A stretch of 64,000 bases of DNA from assembly GCF_001556185.1 (NCBI RefSeq), contig NZ_LSIJ01000009.1, forward strand, positions 62,001 to 126,000. Direction: 5' to 3'. Origin of the DNA: Sphingomonas sp. CCH10-B3. Its GTDB lineage: Bacteria > Pseudomonadota > Alphaproteobacteria > Sphingomonadales > Sphingomonadaceae. Of the stretch, positions 45,173 to 52,261 are shown one piece after another (position 1 is the stretch's first letter; every line of letters starts with the position of its first letter). The notes beneath the pieces are model-generated. The model had not been told where the DNA came from, searched no databases, and was given only the letters and a program-made list of their open reading frames with translations. A program made the position numbers and the translations under genes.

Positions 45173-46098
45173 AGGCGCTCGTTTGGGTCGAACATGACGG
45201 TGCAGCCGTCAAGGATGCCACGCTCGCGGCGGTGACCGCCGCGTCGAAACTGGGCGATGTCCATCTGCTCGTCGCAGGACACAATGTCGGCGCGGTCGGC
45301 GAGCAAGCCGCGAAGATCGCTGGCGTCGCCAAGGTCCATGTCGCCGACGACGCTGCCTATGCGCATGTGCTGGCGGAAAATGTCGCGCCGCTCGTCGTCG
45401 AGCTGATGGGCCACCACGACGCCTTCGTGGCGCCCGCGACCACCAACGGCAAGAACATCGCTCCGCGCGTCGCCGCCCTGCTCGATGTCATGCAGATCAG
45501 CGACATCTTGTCGGTCGAAAGCGCCGACACCTTCACGCGTCCGATCTACGCCGGCAACGCGATCGCCACCGTGCAGACCAGCGACAAGAAGCTCGTCATC
45601 ACCGTGCGCGGCACCGCGTTCGAAAAGGCAGCGATGGAAGGCGGATCGGCCGCAATCGAAGCGGTCGCCTCGACCGGCGATACCGGCAAATCGACTTTCG
45701 TTTCGGCCGAAATCGCCAAGTCGGAACGCCCCGAACTCACGAGCGCCAAGATCATCGTCTCGGGCGGGCGCGCTCTCCAGAACAGCGAGAATTTCCACAC
45801 GATCATCGAACCGCTCGCCGACAAGCTCGGCGCGGGTGTCGGAGCGAGCCGTGCGGCGGTCGACGCCGGCTATGTCCCCAACGACTATCAGGTTGGCCAG
45901 ACCGGCAAGATCGTGGCGCCGGAAGTCTATATCGCGGTCGGCATTTCGGGCGCGATCCAGCATCTGGCGGGGATGAAGGATTCAAAGACCATCATCGCGA
46001 TCAACAAGGACGAAGACGCGCCGATCTTTCAGGTGGCGGACATCGGTTTGGTGGGTGACCTGTTCAAGATTGTGCCGGAACTCACCGGCAAGCTCTGA
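45169..46098 (+). CDS. etfA: electron transfer flavoprotein alpha subunit
   Basis: 309 residues from GTG at 45169, overlapping the etfB stop. The C-terminal half binds [17 protein letters not shown] (near 197), the [29 protein letters not shown] segment (about 236-264), and [23 protein letters not shown] at the end. Together with etfB it forms the mobile flavoprotein electron carrier. A strong terminator follows at 46120-46157, which also marks the left edge of the arsenic island. Confidence 0.96.
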   Translation: MKALVWVEHDGAAVKDATLAAVTAASKLGDVHLLVAGHNVGAVGEQAAKIAGVAKVHVADDAAYAHVLAENVAPLVVELMGHHDAFVAPATTNGKNIAPRVAALLDVMQISDILSVESADTFTRPIYAGNAIATVQTSDKKLVITVRGTAFEKAAMEGGSAAIEAVASTGDTGKSTFVSAEIAKSERPELTSAKIIVSGGRALQNSENFHTIIEPLADKLGAGVGASRAAVDAGYVPNDYQVGQTGKIVAPEVYIAVGISGAIQHLAGMKDSKTIIAINKDEDAPIFQVADIGLVGDLFKIVPELTGKL

Positions 46099-46119
46099 CG
46101 GCTGGCGGTCGAGGTTAGC

Positions 46120-46157
46120 AAGGGGCGCTGCGAGCTGATCGCGGCGCCCCTTTTTTT
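46120..46157 (+). terminator. intrinsic terminator after etfA
   Basis: AAGGGGCGC (46120-46128) and its exact complement GCGCCCCTT (46144-46152) form a 9-bp GC-rich stem with a 15-base loop, and the right arm runs into seven T (46151-46157). Confidence 0.88.
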
Positions 46158-46432
46158 GTGCGATTAGCGAAATACGAAGAGCGGCTGATTTTGGTGGAAT
46201 GCGGTCGGGCAGCTTTCAGGACAGTAATGTGCTGAAGCGGACATTCGTTTTGAGCTCGGCGCTGAGGCTGCTGCCGACCCAACCCAAGACGTTCGGCGTA
46301 GAATTTCGATTTCCTGAAACCAGCCGTCCGCTGGGCAACCGTTTTTCGACGATTGAACGTCGCAATGATTCCTGTATCGTAGAAATATCAAATCGATGTC
46401 GCTGGTTCGATCACGATAGGGAGGATGAAGCA
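46158..46432. other. intergenic 275 bp, left edge of the arsenic island
   Basis: No gene, repeat or clear promoter was recognised. The sequence is visibly poorer in GC than DNA left of the terminator. An open frame reads through into the following gene, but it has no family similarity by eye and no ribosome site. Confidence 0.4.
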
Positions 46433-46816
46433 ATGAAATCGCTCTTGGCGGGCCTACCGCTGCTGATGATCGCCGCGCCCGGTGCGGCTCAATGGCAGTC
46501 ACTTCCTGAGATTGTGCGGATCGAGGGCAAAGGCGAAGGTGCCTGGACGCTCAGGTGTCAGATGCAGCCGAAAAAGGGCGCTCCGGTAACGCGGGAGTTT
46601 TTGGGTCGCGGAAAAAAGGCGCTTGGCTTCTCAATGGACGAACCAAACGGTGGCTCTTGCACTTACGCCGCCGCGCCCGACAAGCCGCTAACGATTTCGC
46701 TGCGGAGCCCTTGGTACGTCTGCCCGCTAACATCAGCCGCTGATCAACCATGCCAACAGACCTTTCCGGCAGGCGCGTCCGGCGCTTTCGACGTCAAGAA
46801 GAAAGCCGGGCGGTAA
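46433..46816 (+). CDS. small exported hypothetical protein
   Basis: 127 residues from ATG at 46433 with AGGGAGGA 8 bases upstream. Signal peptide about 1-19 (KSLLAGLPLLMIAAPGAAQ). The mature part has four cysteines (LRCQ, GSCTYA, YVCPL, QPCQQ), consistent with two disulfides in the periplasm, and is rich in beta-type residues. It was not recognised as a known family. It stands alone between the etfA terminator and arsR. Confidence 0.65.
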   Translation: MKSLLAGLPLLMIAAPGAAQWQSLPEIVRIEGKGEGAWTLRCQMQPKKGAPVTREFLGRGKKALGFSMDEPNGGSCTYAAAPDKPLTISLRSPWYVCPLTSAADQPCQQTFPAGASGAFDVKKKAGR

Positions 46817-46874
46817 ATTGCGATCGGCGGCGATGATGCATTGTCCGCTACGACATTTCCGCTAAATCGGAATC

Positions 46875-47228
46875 ATGGAACTCAAGCACGCCATCACGGC
46901 ACTTTCCGCGCTCGGCCATCCCGGACGCCTCACCACGTTTCGCATGCTGGTGCAGGCGGGCCGGGAAGGAATCGCAGCAGGCGAGATTGCAAGGCAACTG
47001 GACGTGCCACCTAACACACTTTCCGCCAATCTTAACATTCTATCACACGCTGATCTGATCGAGAGCCGACGTGAAGGGCGATCGGTGATTTATTCGGCAC
47101 GGTATGAGAGCATGGCTGACTTGCTCGAATATCTCATGGAGGATTGTTGCGGCGGAAACCCCGAAATCTGTGCGCGCCTGGCCGATATGGTCCTGCGCAG
47201 CCACTGCGCCGAGGAGGGTCACGCATGA
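46875..47228 (+). CDS. arsR: ArsR/SmtB-family arsenic-responsive repressor
   Basis: 117 residues, winged helix (about 10-85) with GEIARQLDVPPNTLSANLNILSHADLIESRREGRSV split across the recognition helix and wing. The C-terminus carries a cysteine cluster EDCCGGNPEIC (about 94-104), the likely As(III) site. Derepression would induce the following operon arsC1-arsC2-aqp-arsH, to which it is coupled by ATGA. The promoter must lie in the 58 bp upstream; no clear operator was identified. Confidence 0.9.
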   Translation: MELKHAITALSALGHPGRLTTFRMLVQAGREGIAAGEIARQLDVPPNTLSANLNILSHADLIESRREGRSVIYSARYESMADLLEYLMEDCCGGNPEICARLADMVLRSHCAEEGHA

Positions 47229-47749
47229 GCGACCAAAGCTACAATGTCTTGTTTCTTTGCACGGGCAACTCCGCTCGTTCGATCCTAGCCGAGAGCGCGC
47301 TGAACAATCTCGGCAAAGGCCGTTTTCGCGCCTTTTCAGCGGGGAGCTTTCCCAAGGGTGTCGTCCATCCAATGGCCTTGACCCTGATCAAGGAAGCCGG
47401 TCTGCCGACCGATGGCTTGCGGTCGAAAAGCTGGGACGAGTTTGTCGGCCCAGACGCGCCGACGATCGATATTGTCATCACGGTTTGCGACAACGCTGCG
47501 GGCGAAGTCTGCCCGGTATGGCCGGGCCATCCCGTGATGGCGCATTGGGGCATCGAAGACCCGGCGGCCGTGGAAGGCGAAGGTCAGCGTCATGCCTTTG
47601 AGGTGGCGATGCGTTACCTCACCAATCGCATCAATCTGCTGCTGGCGCTGCCGATCGACAGCATCGGTTCGATCGTGCTGCGTACCAAGCTGCGCGAGAT
47701 CGGAAATGGCGAAGGCGCGACCATGCAAGATGGGGCTGTAACATCGTGA
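47225..47749 (+). CDS. arsC: arsenate reductase, low-molecular-weight phosphatase type
   Basis: 174 residues from ATG at 47225. The N-terminal P-loop FLCTGNSARSILAE (catalytic cysteine near 13) is that of LMW-PTPase-like arsenate reductases, followed by SAGSFPKGVVHPMAL and DIVITVCDNAAGEVCPVWPGHP, which holds two further cysteines. Known LMW-type enzymes use thioredoxin or glutaredoxin as reductant. It reduces As(V) to As(III). Overlaps arsR before and the second arsC after it. Confidence 0.92.
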   Translation: MSDQSYNVLFLCTGNSARSILAESALNNLGKGRFRAFSAGSFPKGVVHPMALTLIKEAGLPTDGLRSKSWDEFVGPDAPTIDIVITVCDNAAGEVCPVWPGHPVMAHWGIEDPAAVEGEGQRHAFEVAMRYLTNRINLLLALPIDSIGSIVLRTKLREIGNGEGATMQDGAVTS

Positions 47750-48183
47750 CGACCGACATCATCATCTACCACAACCCCGAATGCGGCACGTCGCGCAACA
47801 CGCTGGCGATGGTCCGCAACGCGGGCATCGAGCCGCACGTCATCGAATATTTGAAGACGCCGCCGTCGCGGGCGTTGCTCGTCCAGTTGATCGGCCGCGC
47901 TCCTATGCGCCCGCGTGATCTGCTCCGCGAGAAAGGCACGCCCTATGCCGAACTCGGTCTCGGCGACGAAAGCCTCAGCGACGACGCGCTGATCGACGCG
48001 ATGATGGCACACCCGATTTTGATCAACCGCCCGCTGGTCGTGTCACCGCTGGGCGTGAGGCTATGCCGTCCCTCCGAGGCGGTTCTCGACCTGCTGCCCA
48101 AGGCACAACAGGGAGCGTTCAAAAAGGAAGACGGCGAGCAGGTCATCGACGCCGAAGGCAAGCGCGTCAGCTCTCCCCAATGA
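47746..48183 (+). CDS. arsC: arsenate reductase, glutaredoxin-dependent type
   Basis: 145 residues from GTG at 47746, overlapping the previous gene as GTGA. The N-terminal YHNPECGTSRNTLAMVRN has the catalytic cysteine near 13, as in plasmid R773 ArsC, followed by IEYLKTPPSRALL and the arginine-bearing HPILINRPLVV and RLCRPSEAVLDLLP. It uses glutathione/glutaredoxin to reduce arsenate. It is unrelated in fold to the preceding ArsC, so the operon carries both enzyme types. Confidence 0.93.
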   Translation: MTTDIIIYHNPECGTSRNTLAMVRNAGIEPHVIEYLKTPPSRALLVQLIGRAPMRPRDLLREKGTPYAELGLGDESLSDDALIDAMMAHPILINRPLVVSPLGVRLCRPSEAVLDLLPKAQQGAFKKEDGEQVIDAEGKRVSSPQ

Positions 48184-48845
48184 CCAGGTCGATGTGGGCC
48201 GAGGCTGTCGGCAGCTTTCTACTTTTCGCCACTGTTATTGGCTCGGGGATCATGGGCGAACGGCTGGCGGACGGCAATATCGCTGTCGCCCTCCTCGGCA
48301 ACACACTCGCGACCGGGGCGATGTTATTCGTTCTCATAACAATGCTGGGTGCCATTTCCGGCGCACATTTCAATCCCGCCGTAACAATGGTGATGCGATT
48401 GCGCGGGGAGATCGGCACAACTGACGCGCTCCGCCACATAGCCGCGCAATTGTTTGGCGGCATTGTGGGCGTGTGGGCAGCGCACGTTATGTTCGAACTG
48501 CCGGTGCTCGAATTCTCGACCAAGGTTCGCACTGGATCGGGACAGTGGGTTGGCGAAGCCATCGCGACCTTCGGCCTGTTGCTGACCATTATCGGTACGG
48601 TCAAAATGCGCCCGAACTGGGTCCCTGCCAGCGTCGCGCTCTATATCACCGCAGCCTATTGGTTCACTTCCTCGACCAGTTTTGCCAACCCAGCGATCAC
48701 CGTTGCACGGTCGCTGAGCGATACCTTTGCCGGCATTGCTCCTGCCAGCGTACCGGGGTTCATTGCTGCTCAGATCGTCGGAGCGTTAGCCGCTCATCTG
48801 GTCGGAAAAGCCCTGTTCGACACGGCCGGAGAACTTCCAGCGTGA
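48180..48845 (+). CDS. aquaporin/glyceroporin-type channel in ars operon (AqpS-like)
   Basis: 221 residues from ATG at 48180, overlapping arsC. Six hydrophobic segments and both MIP half-helix motifs: GAHFNPAVT (NPA near 65) and [11 protein letters not shown] (NPA near 176; the following R is typical). AqpS of Sinorhizobium meliloti, encoded in an ars operon, lets As(III) flow out down its gradient after ArsC reduction. No ArsB or Acr3 pump is present in this island, so this channel likely fills that role. Overlaps arsH as GTGA. Confidence 0.9.
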   Translation: MTRSMWAEAVGSFLLFATVIGSGIMGERLADGNIAVALLGNTLATGAMLFVLITMLGAISGAHFNPAVTMVMRLRGEIGTTDALRHIAAQLFGGIVGVWAAHVMFELPVLEFSTKVRTGSGQWVGEAIATFGLLLTIIGTVKMRPNWVPASVALYITAAYWFTSSTSFANPAITVARSLSDTFAGIAPASVPGFIAAQIVGALAAHLVGKALFDTAGELPA

Positions 48846-49588
48846 CACGCTTGCGACCGCTTTCGGACCCCGATGTGTTGCCCGCGCTGAAACCGGAATA
48901 CGCAATTAAACGCCCTGGCGACGTTCTCGGCGATTCATTGCCGCCGCCGCGTATCCTGTTGCTTTATGGATCGCTGCGCGAACGCTCTTATTCTCGGCTT
49001 GTGGTCGAAGAAGCAGCGCGATTAGCGCAGTTTTTTGGTGCCGAGACGCGGATTTTCGACCCGTCCGACCTGCCTCTGCCGGATCAGGTAACGGGCGACA
49101 ATCACCCGGCTGTCGCAGAACTGCGCCAACATTCGCTGTGGTCGGAAGGCCAAGTATGGTGCAGTCCCGAGCGGCACGGTCAGATTACCGGCATCATGAA
49201 AACTCAAATCGACCACCTCCCGCTCAATATGGGCGGCATGCGGCCAACCCAAGGTCGAACGCTTGCGGTCATGCAGGTTTCGGCGGGTTCGCAATCATTC
49301 AACAGCGTCAACACGCTGCGCCTTCTCGGACGCTGGATGCGAATGTTCACGATTCCCAATCAGTCGAGCGTCGCAAAGGCGTATCTGGAGTTCGACGATA
49401 CCGGCCGGATGAAGCCATCGGCCTATTACGATCGGATCGTCGATGTGATGGAGGAGTTGGTGCGATTCACAGTGCTCCTTCGGCCGCACGCAAAGCAATT
49501 GGTCGACCGATACTCCGAACGAAAGGACGCGGGTCTTGTAATTGATCCAGCCACCGATCCAGCCAGCATTGCGACGAATTCACAATAG
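48842..49588 (+). CDS. arsH: ArsH, NADPH-FMN organoarsenical oxidase
   Basis: 248 residues from GTG at 48842, overlapping the channel gene. Flavodoxin-like fold with the FMN loop [15 protein letters not shown] near 40 and the diagnostic [20 protein letters not shown] near 119. ArsH oxidises trivalent methylated and aromatic arsenicals to less toxic pentavalent forms. Last gene of the first ars operon; a 248-bp gap follows. Confidence 0.94.
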   Translation: MTRLRPLSDPDVLPALKPEYAIKRPGDVLGDSLPPPRILLLYGSLRERSYSRLVVEEAARLAQFFGAETRIFDPSDLPLPDQVTGDNHPAVAELRQHSLWSEGQVWCSPERHGQITGIMKTQIDHLPLNMGGMRPTQGRTLAVMQVSAGSQSFNSVNTLRLLGRWMRMFTIPNQSSVAKAYLEFDDTGRMKPSAYYDRIVDVMEELVRFTVLLRPHAKQLVDRYSERKDAGLVIDPATDPASIATNSQ

Positions 49589-49836
49589 TCCGCTTACAGG
49601 CTTCCTTCGCTGCGACGTCCGTTCTTAAAAATTCGATGTCACGTCGGGGATGAACAGCTTTGAGGCGCCTTGCCGCGCGGCTGATTGAGCGGCTCATTGA
49701 AGTTGCTGGTAGGCCGCCTGTGATCAGATTTCCGTCCTCTCGGCGAACATCAGGGCGTCCTCAACGTCCCGGTTCCTTTGCCCGTGGTCGGAATACCGCG
49801 ACAAATATCCATTGATATAACTATAAATCCGGATAT
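49589..49836. other. intergenic 248 bp with AT-rich promoter/operator of the second ars operon
   Basis: No gene seen. The right end (49801-49836) is sharply AT-rich and contains ATATCC at 49805-49810 and its complement GGATAT at 49831-49836. TATAACTATAAA lies in between, compatible with a promoter bound by the adjacent ArsR. The rest holds short degenerate open frames only. Confidence 0.45.
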
Positions 49837-49845
49837 ATGGAAACT

Positions 49846-50175
49846 ATGAGTGATGAGACCGATCGTGAAAAAGTCATGGCGGAGCGGCTCGCTTCCCTCG
49901 GCGCGCCCATCCGCCTTCGCATAATACGGACGCTGGTGCGCGCAGGCGACGATGGCGTTCCGGTAGGTGAGCTTCAGCGCAAGTTGGGGCTGGCGGCCTC
50001 GACGCATGCCCATCATCTCGCCGCGATGGTCAAGGCGGGACTCGTTCTTCAGGAGCGGCGTGGTCGTGAGGTGATCTGCACAGCAGCATTCGACGCAGTG
50101 CGCAGCGTCGGAGCCTATCTGATCGAGCATTGCTGCGCTGATACCGCAACCGAAAATCGCTCGGAGGCGGCCTAG
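49846..50175 (+). CDS. arsR: second ArsR-family repressor
   Basis: 109 residues from ATG at 49846; ATG at 49837 is an alternative, 3 residues longer. Winged helix with LASLGAPIRLRIIRTLVRAG, VGELQRKLGLAASTHAHHLAAMVKAGLV and wing QERRGREVICTAAF. The C-terminus has a vicinal cysteine pair (EHCCADT) but lacks the PEIC-type third cysteine seen in the first ArsR. It heads a separate unit with arsI and may sense methylarsenite rather than arsenite; that is inference. Confidence 0.88.
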   Translation: MSDETDREKVMAERLASLGAPIRLRIIRTLVRAGDDGVPVGELQRKLGLAASTHAHHLAAMVKAGLVLQERRGREVICTAAFDAVRSVGAYLIEHCCADTATENRSEAA

Positions 50176-50229
50176 CAAGCCCCGTCAATTTGCTTGGATA
50201 CAACCATAAGTCTAGAGGAGTAGTTACAA

Positions 50230-50727
50230 ATGAAGCGCCTACATATTCATGTGTCTGTCGATAATCTCAAACCCTCGATCGCCTTCTATTCGGCGCTGTT
50301 CGGGGCAGAGCCCGTGATTCAGAAAGAGGATTACGCGAAGTGGCTGCTCGACGACCCTCGCGTGAATTTTGCCATTTCTCGAAAGGAAGATAACGCGACG
50401 GGATTGAACCACCTTGGCGTCCAGGTCGAAACGGAAGCGGAGCTGGCTGAAGTGTACGAGCGGCTCGGCCGCGCCAACATCGACTCACAGGCAGAGAGCT
50501 GCGCGCGCTGCTGCTACGCCGAGTCCGAGAAGCATTGGGCTATCGACCCGACCGGCATCGTATGGGAAGCCTACCGGAACATGGGCTCGATTGCGGTCTA
50601 TGGCGATGACCGGGGTCAGCACGTCGCCGATGTCCTCGCCGAACGCGCGGATGTCGCCAATATCGTTGCAGCCGAGTCCGCCGTGCCCCTGCAACTGAAA
50701 TCGAGTAGCCAGGAGGTGTCAGCTTGA
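50230..50727 (+). CDS. arsI: ArsI, C-As lyase (cadmium-induced protein CadI family)
   Basis: 165 residues with GGAG about 8 bases before the start. A VOC-fold, Fe(II)-dependent dioxygenase that cleaves the carbon-arsenic bond of trivalent organoarsenicals. Metal ligands appear in LHIHVSVDN (histidines 5/7), GLNHLGVQV and GIVWEAYRN (E). The substrate cysteines are in ESCARCCYAESEKHW near 92-97, including the vicinal pair. The C-terminal 40 residues are variable. It follows the second arsR by 54 bp; a tiny ORF overlaps its stop. Confidence 0.92.
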   Translation: MKRLHIHVSVDNLKPSIAFYSALFGAEPVIQKEDYAKWLLDDPRVNFAISRKEDNATGLNHLGVQVETEAELAEVYERLGRANIDSQAESCARCCYAESEKHWAIDPTGIVWEAYRNMGSIAVYGDDRGQHVADVLAERADVANIVAAESAVPLQLKSSSQEVSA

Positions 50728-50786
50728 TGCCCGACAGCTCCCGACGTGCACGCCCGATCGATCGACAACGGGAAACATCCAGATGA
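50727..50786 (+). CDS. 19-codon ORF bridging arsI and the transglutaminase-like gene
   Basis: ATG at 50727 overlaps the arsI stop (TGATG) and is preceded by a perfect AGGAGG at 50711-50716. It encodes MPDSSRRARPIDRQRETSR, and its stop overlaps the next ATG (ATGA, 50783-50786). No family is recognisable. It may be a remnant of a lost gene that keeps translation coupled, or a genuine small basic peptide. Confidence 0.4.
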   Translation: MPDSSRRARPIDRQRETSR

Positions 50787-51634
50787 CCCAGAAAGATAGA
50801 CTAAAGCCTGACGACGTGCGCCTGCATCCCGGATCGATGGTGGCCACCATGGATTGCGAGGTTGACGACATCATCCTGCTGCCTGCTCCGCCGTCGCTGC
50901 TGGGATTGCAGGCGTCTGTCGATCTCCACGGTCTCGTCCAAGTCGGACTGGCCGAGGGGAATTTCGGATCCCAACGTGCGTTGGTCGCGCGTGCGCTCGT
51001 TGACTGTCCGCGCGCTACTTATCGCTGGGACGCGACGGAAGATCCACCAGCTCCGAATTGGGTCTGGTCGCCCCCAGACCATCCGTTAAACCGGGCGTCA
51101 CCCAAGCTGGCGCATCACGCGCGCCTGCTCGTCACGGACCGTTCGGGGCTCGAAGCCGTGGCGGCCGTGATTGAGCACGTGGCAGATGTCTTTCGCTACG
51201 GACATGGTGACGGGCGCTTCACCGACGGCATGGCATCGGTACCTCTCGTGTCGTGCGGCCTGACACGAGGCACCTGCGTCGACATCCACACCTATGCCGT
51301 GGCGGCGCTGCGCGCGGCGGGAATCAGAGCCGCATATGTCGCCGGGGTCTTCTGGCCGGGCGATGACCACTCCGCCCGCGACATGCACTGCTGGCTACTC
51401 GTGGACGGCGAGACCCAGACAAACTGGGACATTGCTCATGACCTGATCGCCTCCCGCGCACCGCAACCGGATCTGGCGGCGTGTCCAGGAATTCGCTTCC
51501 CGCTGAGTGTCGGACGAGGCCAACGATTTCGCGGCAGCGGTGTCGACGTGGAGATCGGCCACTTCGCAATACCGCATCGCATCCTCGGGGACGTGGCTGC
51601 CGCATTGCCGACGACGTTCACCAGGTTGATGTGA
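50783..51634 (+). CDS. transglutaminase-like cysteine protease-fold protein in the arsI operon
   Basis: 283 residues, soluble. The transglutaminase-like triad is visible in order: cysteine in SCGLTRGTCVDIHTYAVAALRAAG (near 166), histidine in DMHCWLLVDG near 203, and aspartate in NWDIAHD near 215. The N-terminal about 100 residues (VDDIILLPAPPSLLG, VDCPRATYRWD) resemble the beta-domain that precedes bacterial transglutaminase-like cores. Such enzymes usually act on amide bonds of peptides. Its place in an arsenic operon is unexplained. Confidence 0.8.
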   Translation: MTQKDRLKPDDVRLHPGSMVATMDCEVDDIILLPAPPSLLGLQASVDLHGLVQVGLAEGNFGSQRALVARALVDCPRATYRWDATEDPPAPNWVWSPPDHPLNRASPKLAHHARLLVTDRSGLEAVAAVIEHVADVFRYGHGDGRFTDGMASVPLVSCGLTRGTCVDIHTYAVAALRAAGIRAAYVAGVFWPGDDHSARDMHCWLLVDGETQTNWDIAHDLIASRAPQPDLAACPGIRFPLSVGRGQRFRGSGVDVEIGHFAIPHRILGDVAAALPTTFTRLM

Positions 51635-51672
51635 GCTTGCGTCCATCGAAGCGGATTAGCGAGGCCAAACAA

Positions 51673-51939
51673 GTGAATGCTGACCACCGAACGCTGACCG
51701 TTGCAGAACTGCGCAACTCGAGATTGCGAACGGCAGGCTGTGGCGAAAACCGTCGCTTATGGGTGACATTCGGAATGGCAGTATTTGGGGCGTTTGCCGA
51801 CCGCCAGGTTATCGATGAGCCGGCCGACAGCTATCTGCTACTCGCAACCCAAAAGTCGCCTGACCGGAATGTCCCAGGTGTTGCCATTCGGCATTACGCA
51901 ACAAGTGCAAAATGGGGGGCGGCTTTCGAGATTGGTTGA
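51673..51939 (+). CDS. weak 88-codon open frame, possibly a remnant
   Basis: A GTG-initiated frame (begins VNADHRTLTVAELRNSR) of unrecognised similarity, 38 bases after the transglutaminase-like gene. Codon use looks unlike the strongly GC-biased neighbours and no ribosome site is evident. It may be a decayed gene end or chance. Included only because the region 51635-52261 otherwise holds no gene. Confidence 0.2.
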   Translation: MNADHRTLTVAELRNSRLRTAGCGENRRLWVTFGMAVFGAFADRQVIDEPADSYLLLATQKSPDRNVPGVAIRHYATSAKWGAAFEIG

Positions 51940-51990
51940 AGACGCCTGCTATGGCGACAACTGGGGCGAAACCCGCCCCACCCCCACTCG

Positions 51991-52093
51991 TCACCCCGGC
52001 CTTGTGCCGGGACCTACCGGGCGGCTGGACGACGCGCTCTAGGCGTTAGGGTATCGCGTACGGCACTATGGGCCCCGGCACGAGGCCGGGGTG
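51991..52093. repeat. inverted repeat, REP-like, at the right edge of the arsenic island
   Basis: Arms near 51991-52013 (TCACCCCGGCCTTGTGCCGG) and 52070-52093 are reverse complements with few mismatches, separated by about 56 bp. The motif has the look of a dispersed GC-rich intergenic element common in this group. It marks a return to high-GC sequence after the island. Confidence 0.75.
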
Positions 52094-52202
52094 ACGGTGA
52101 GGGGGATGGTGTTCGGTCAGACCGCCCCCAAAATCCCCCACTGGCAATGTTGGAAATCATCGGTCATCCTGCCGCCAAGCCGGTTCCGGTCCGACCCAAA
52201 AC

Positions 52203-52218
52203 AGGGGGGTACCCCCCT
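52203..52218. promoter_or_regulatory. 16-bp G6/C6 palindrome upstream of the dipeptidase gene
   Basis: AGGGGGGTACCCCCCT, a perfect palindrome 43 bases before the start codon. G-tract/TA/C-tract palindromes are the operator type of CsoR/RcnR-family metal sensors. No such regulator gene is in the window, so the assignment is tentative. Confidence 0.4.
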
Positions 52219-52261
52219 AGGATGGTCGTGACTTTTGTGACCTTTCGCGAAGGAATGCCTG

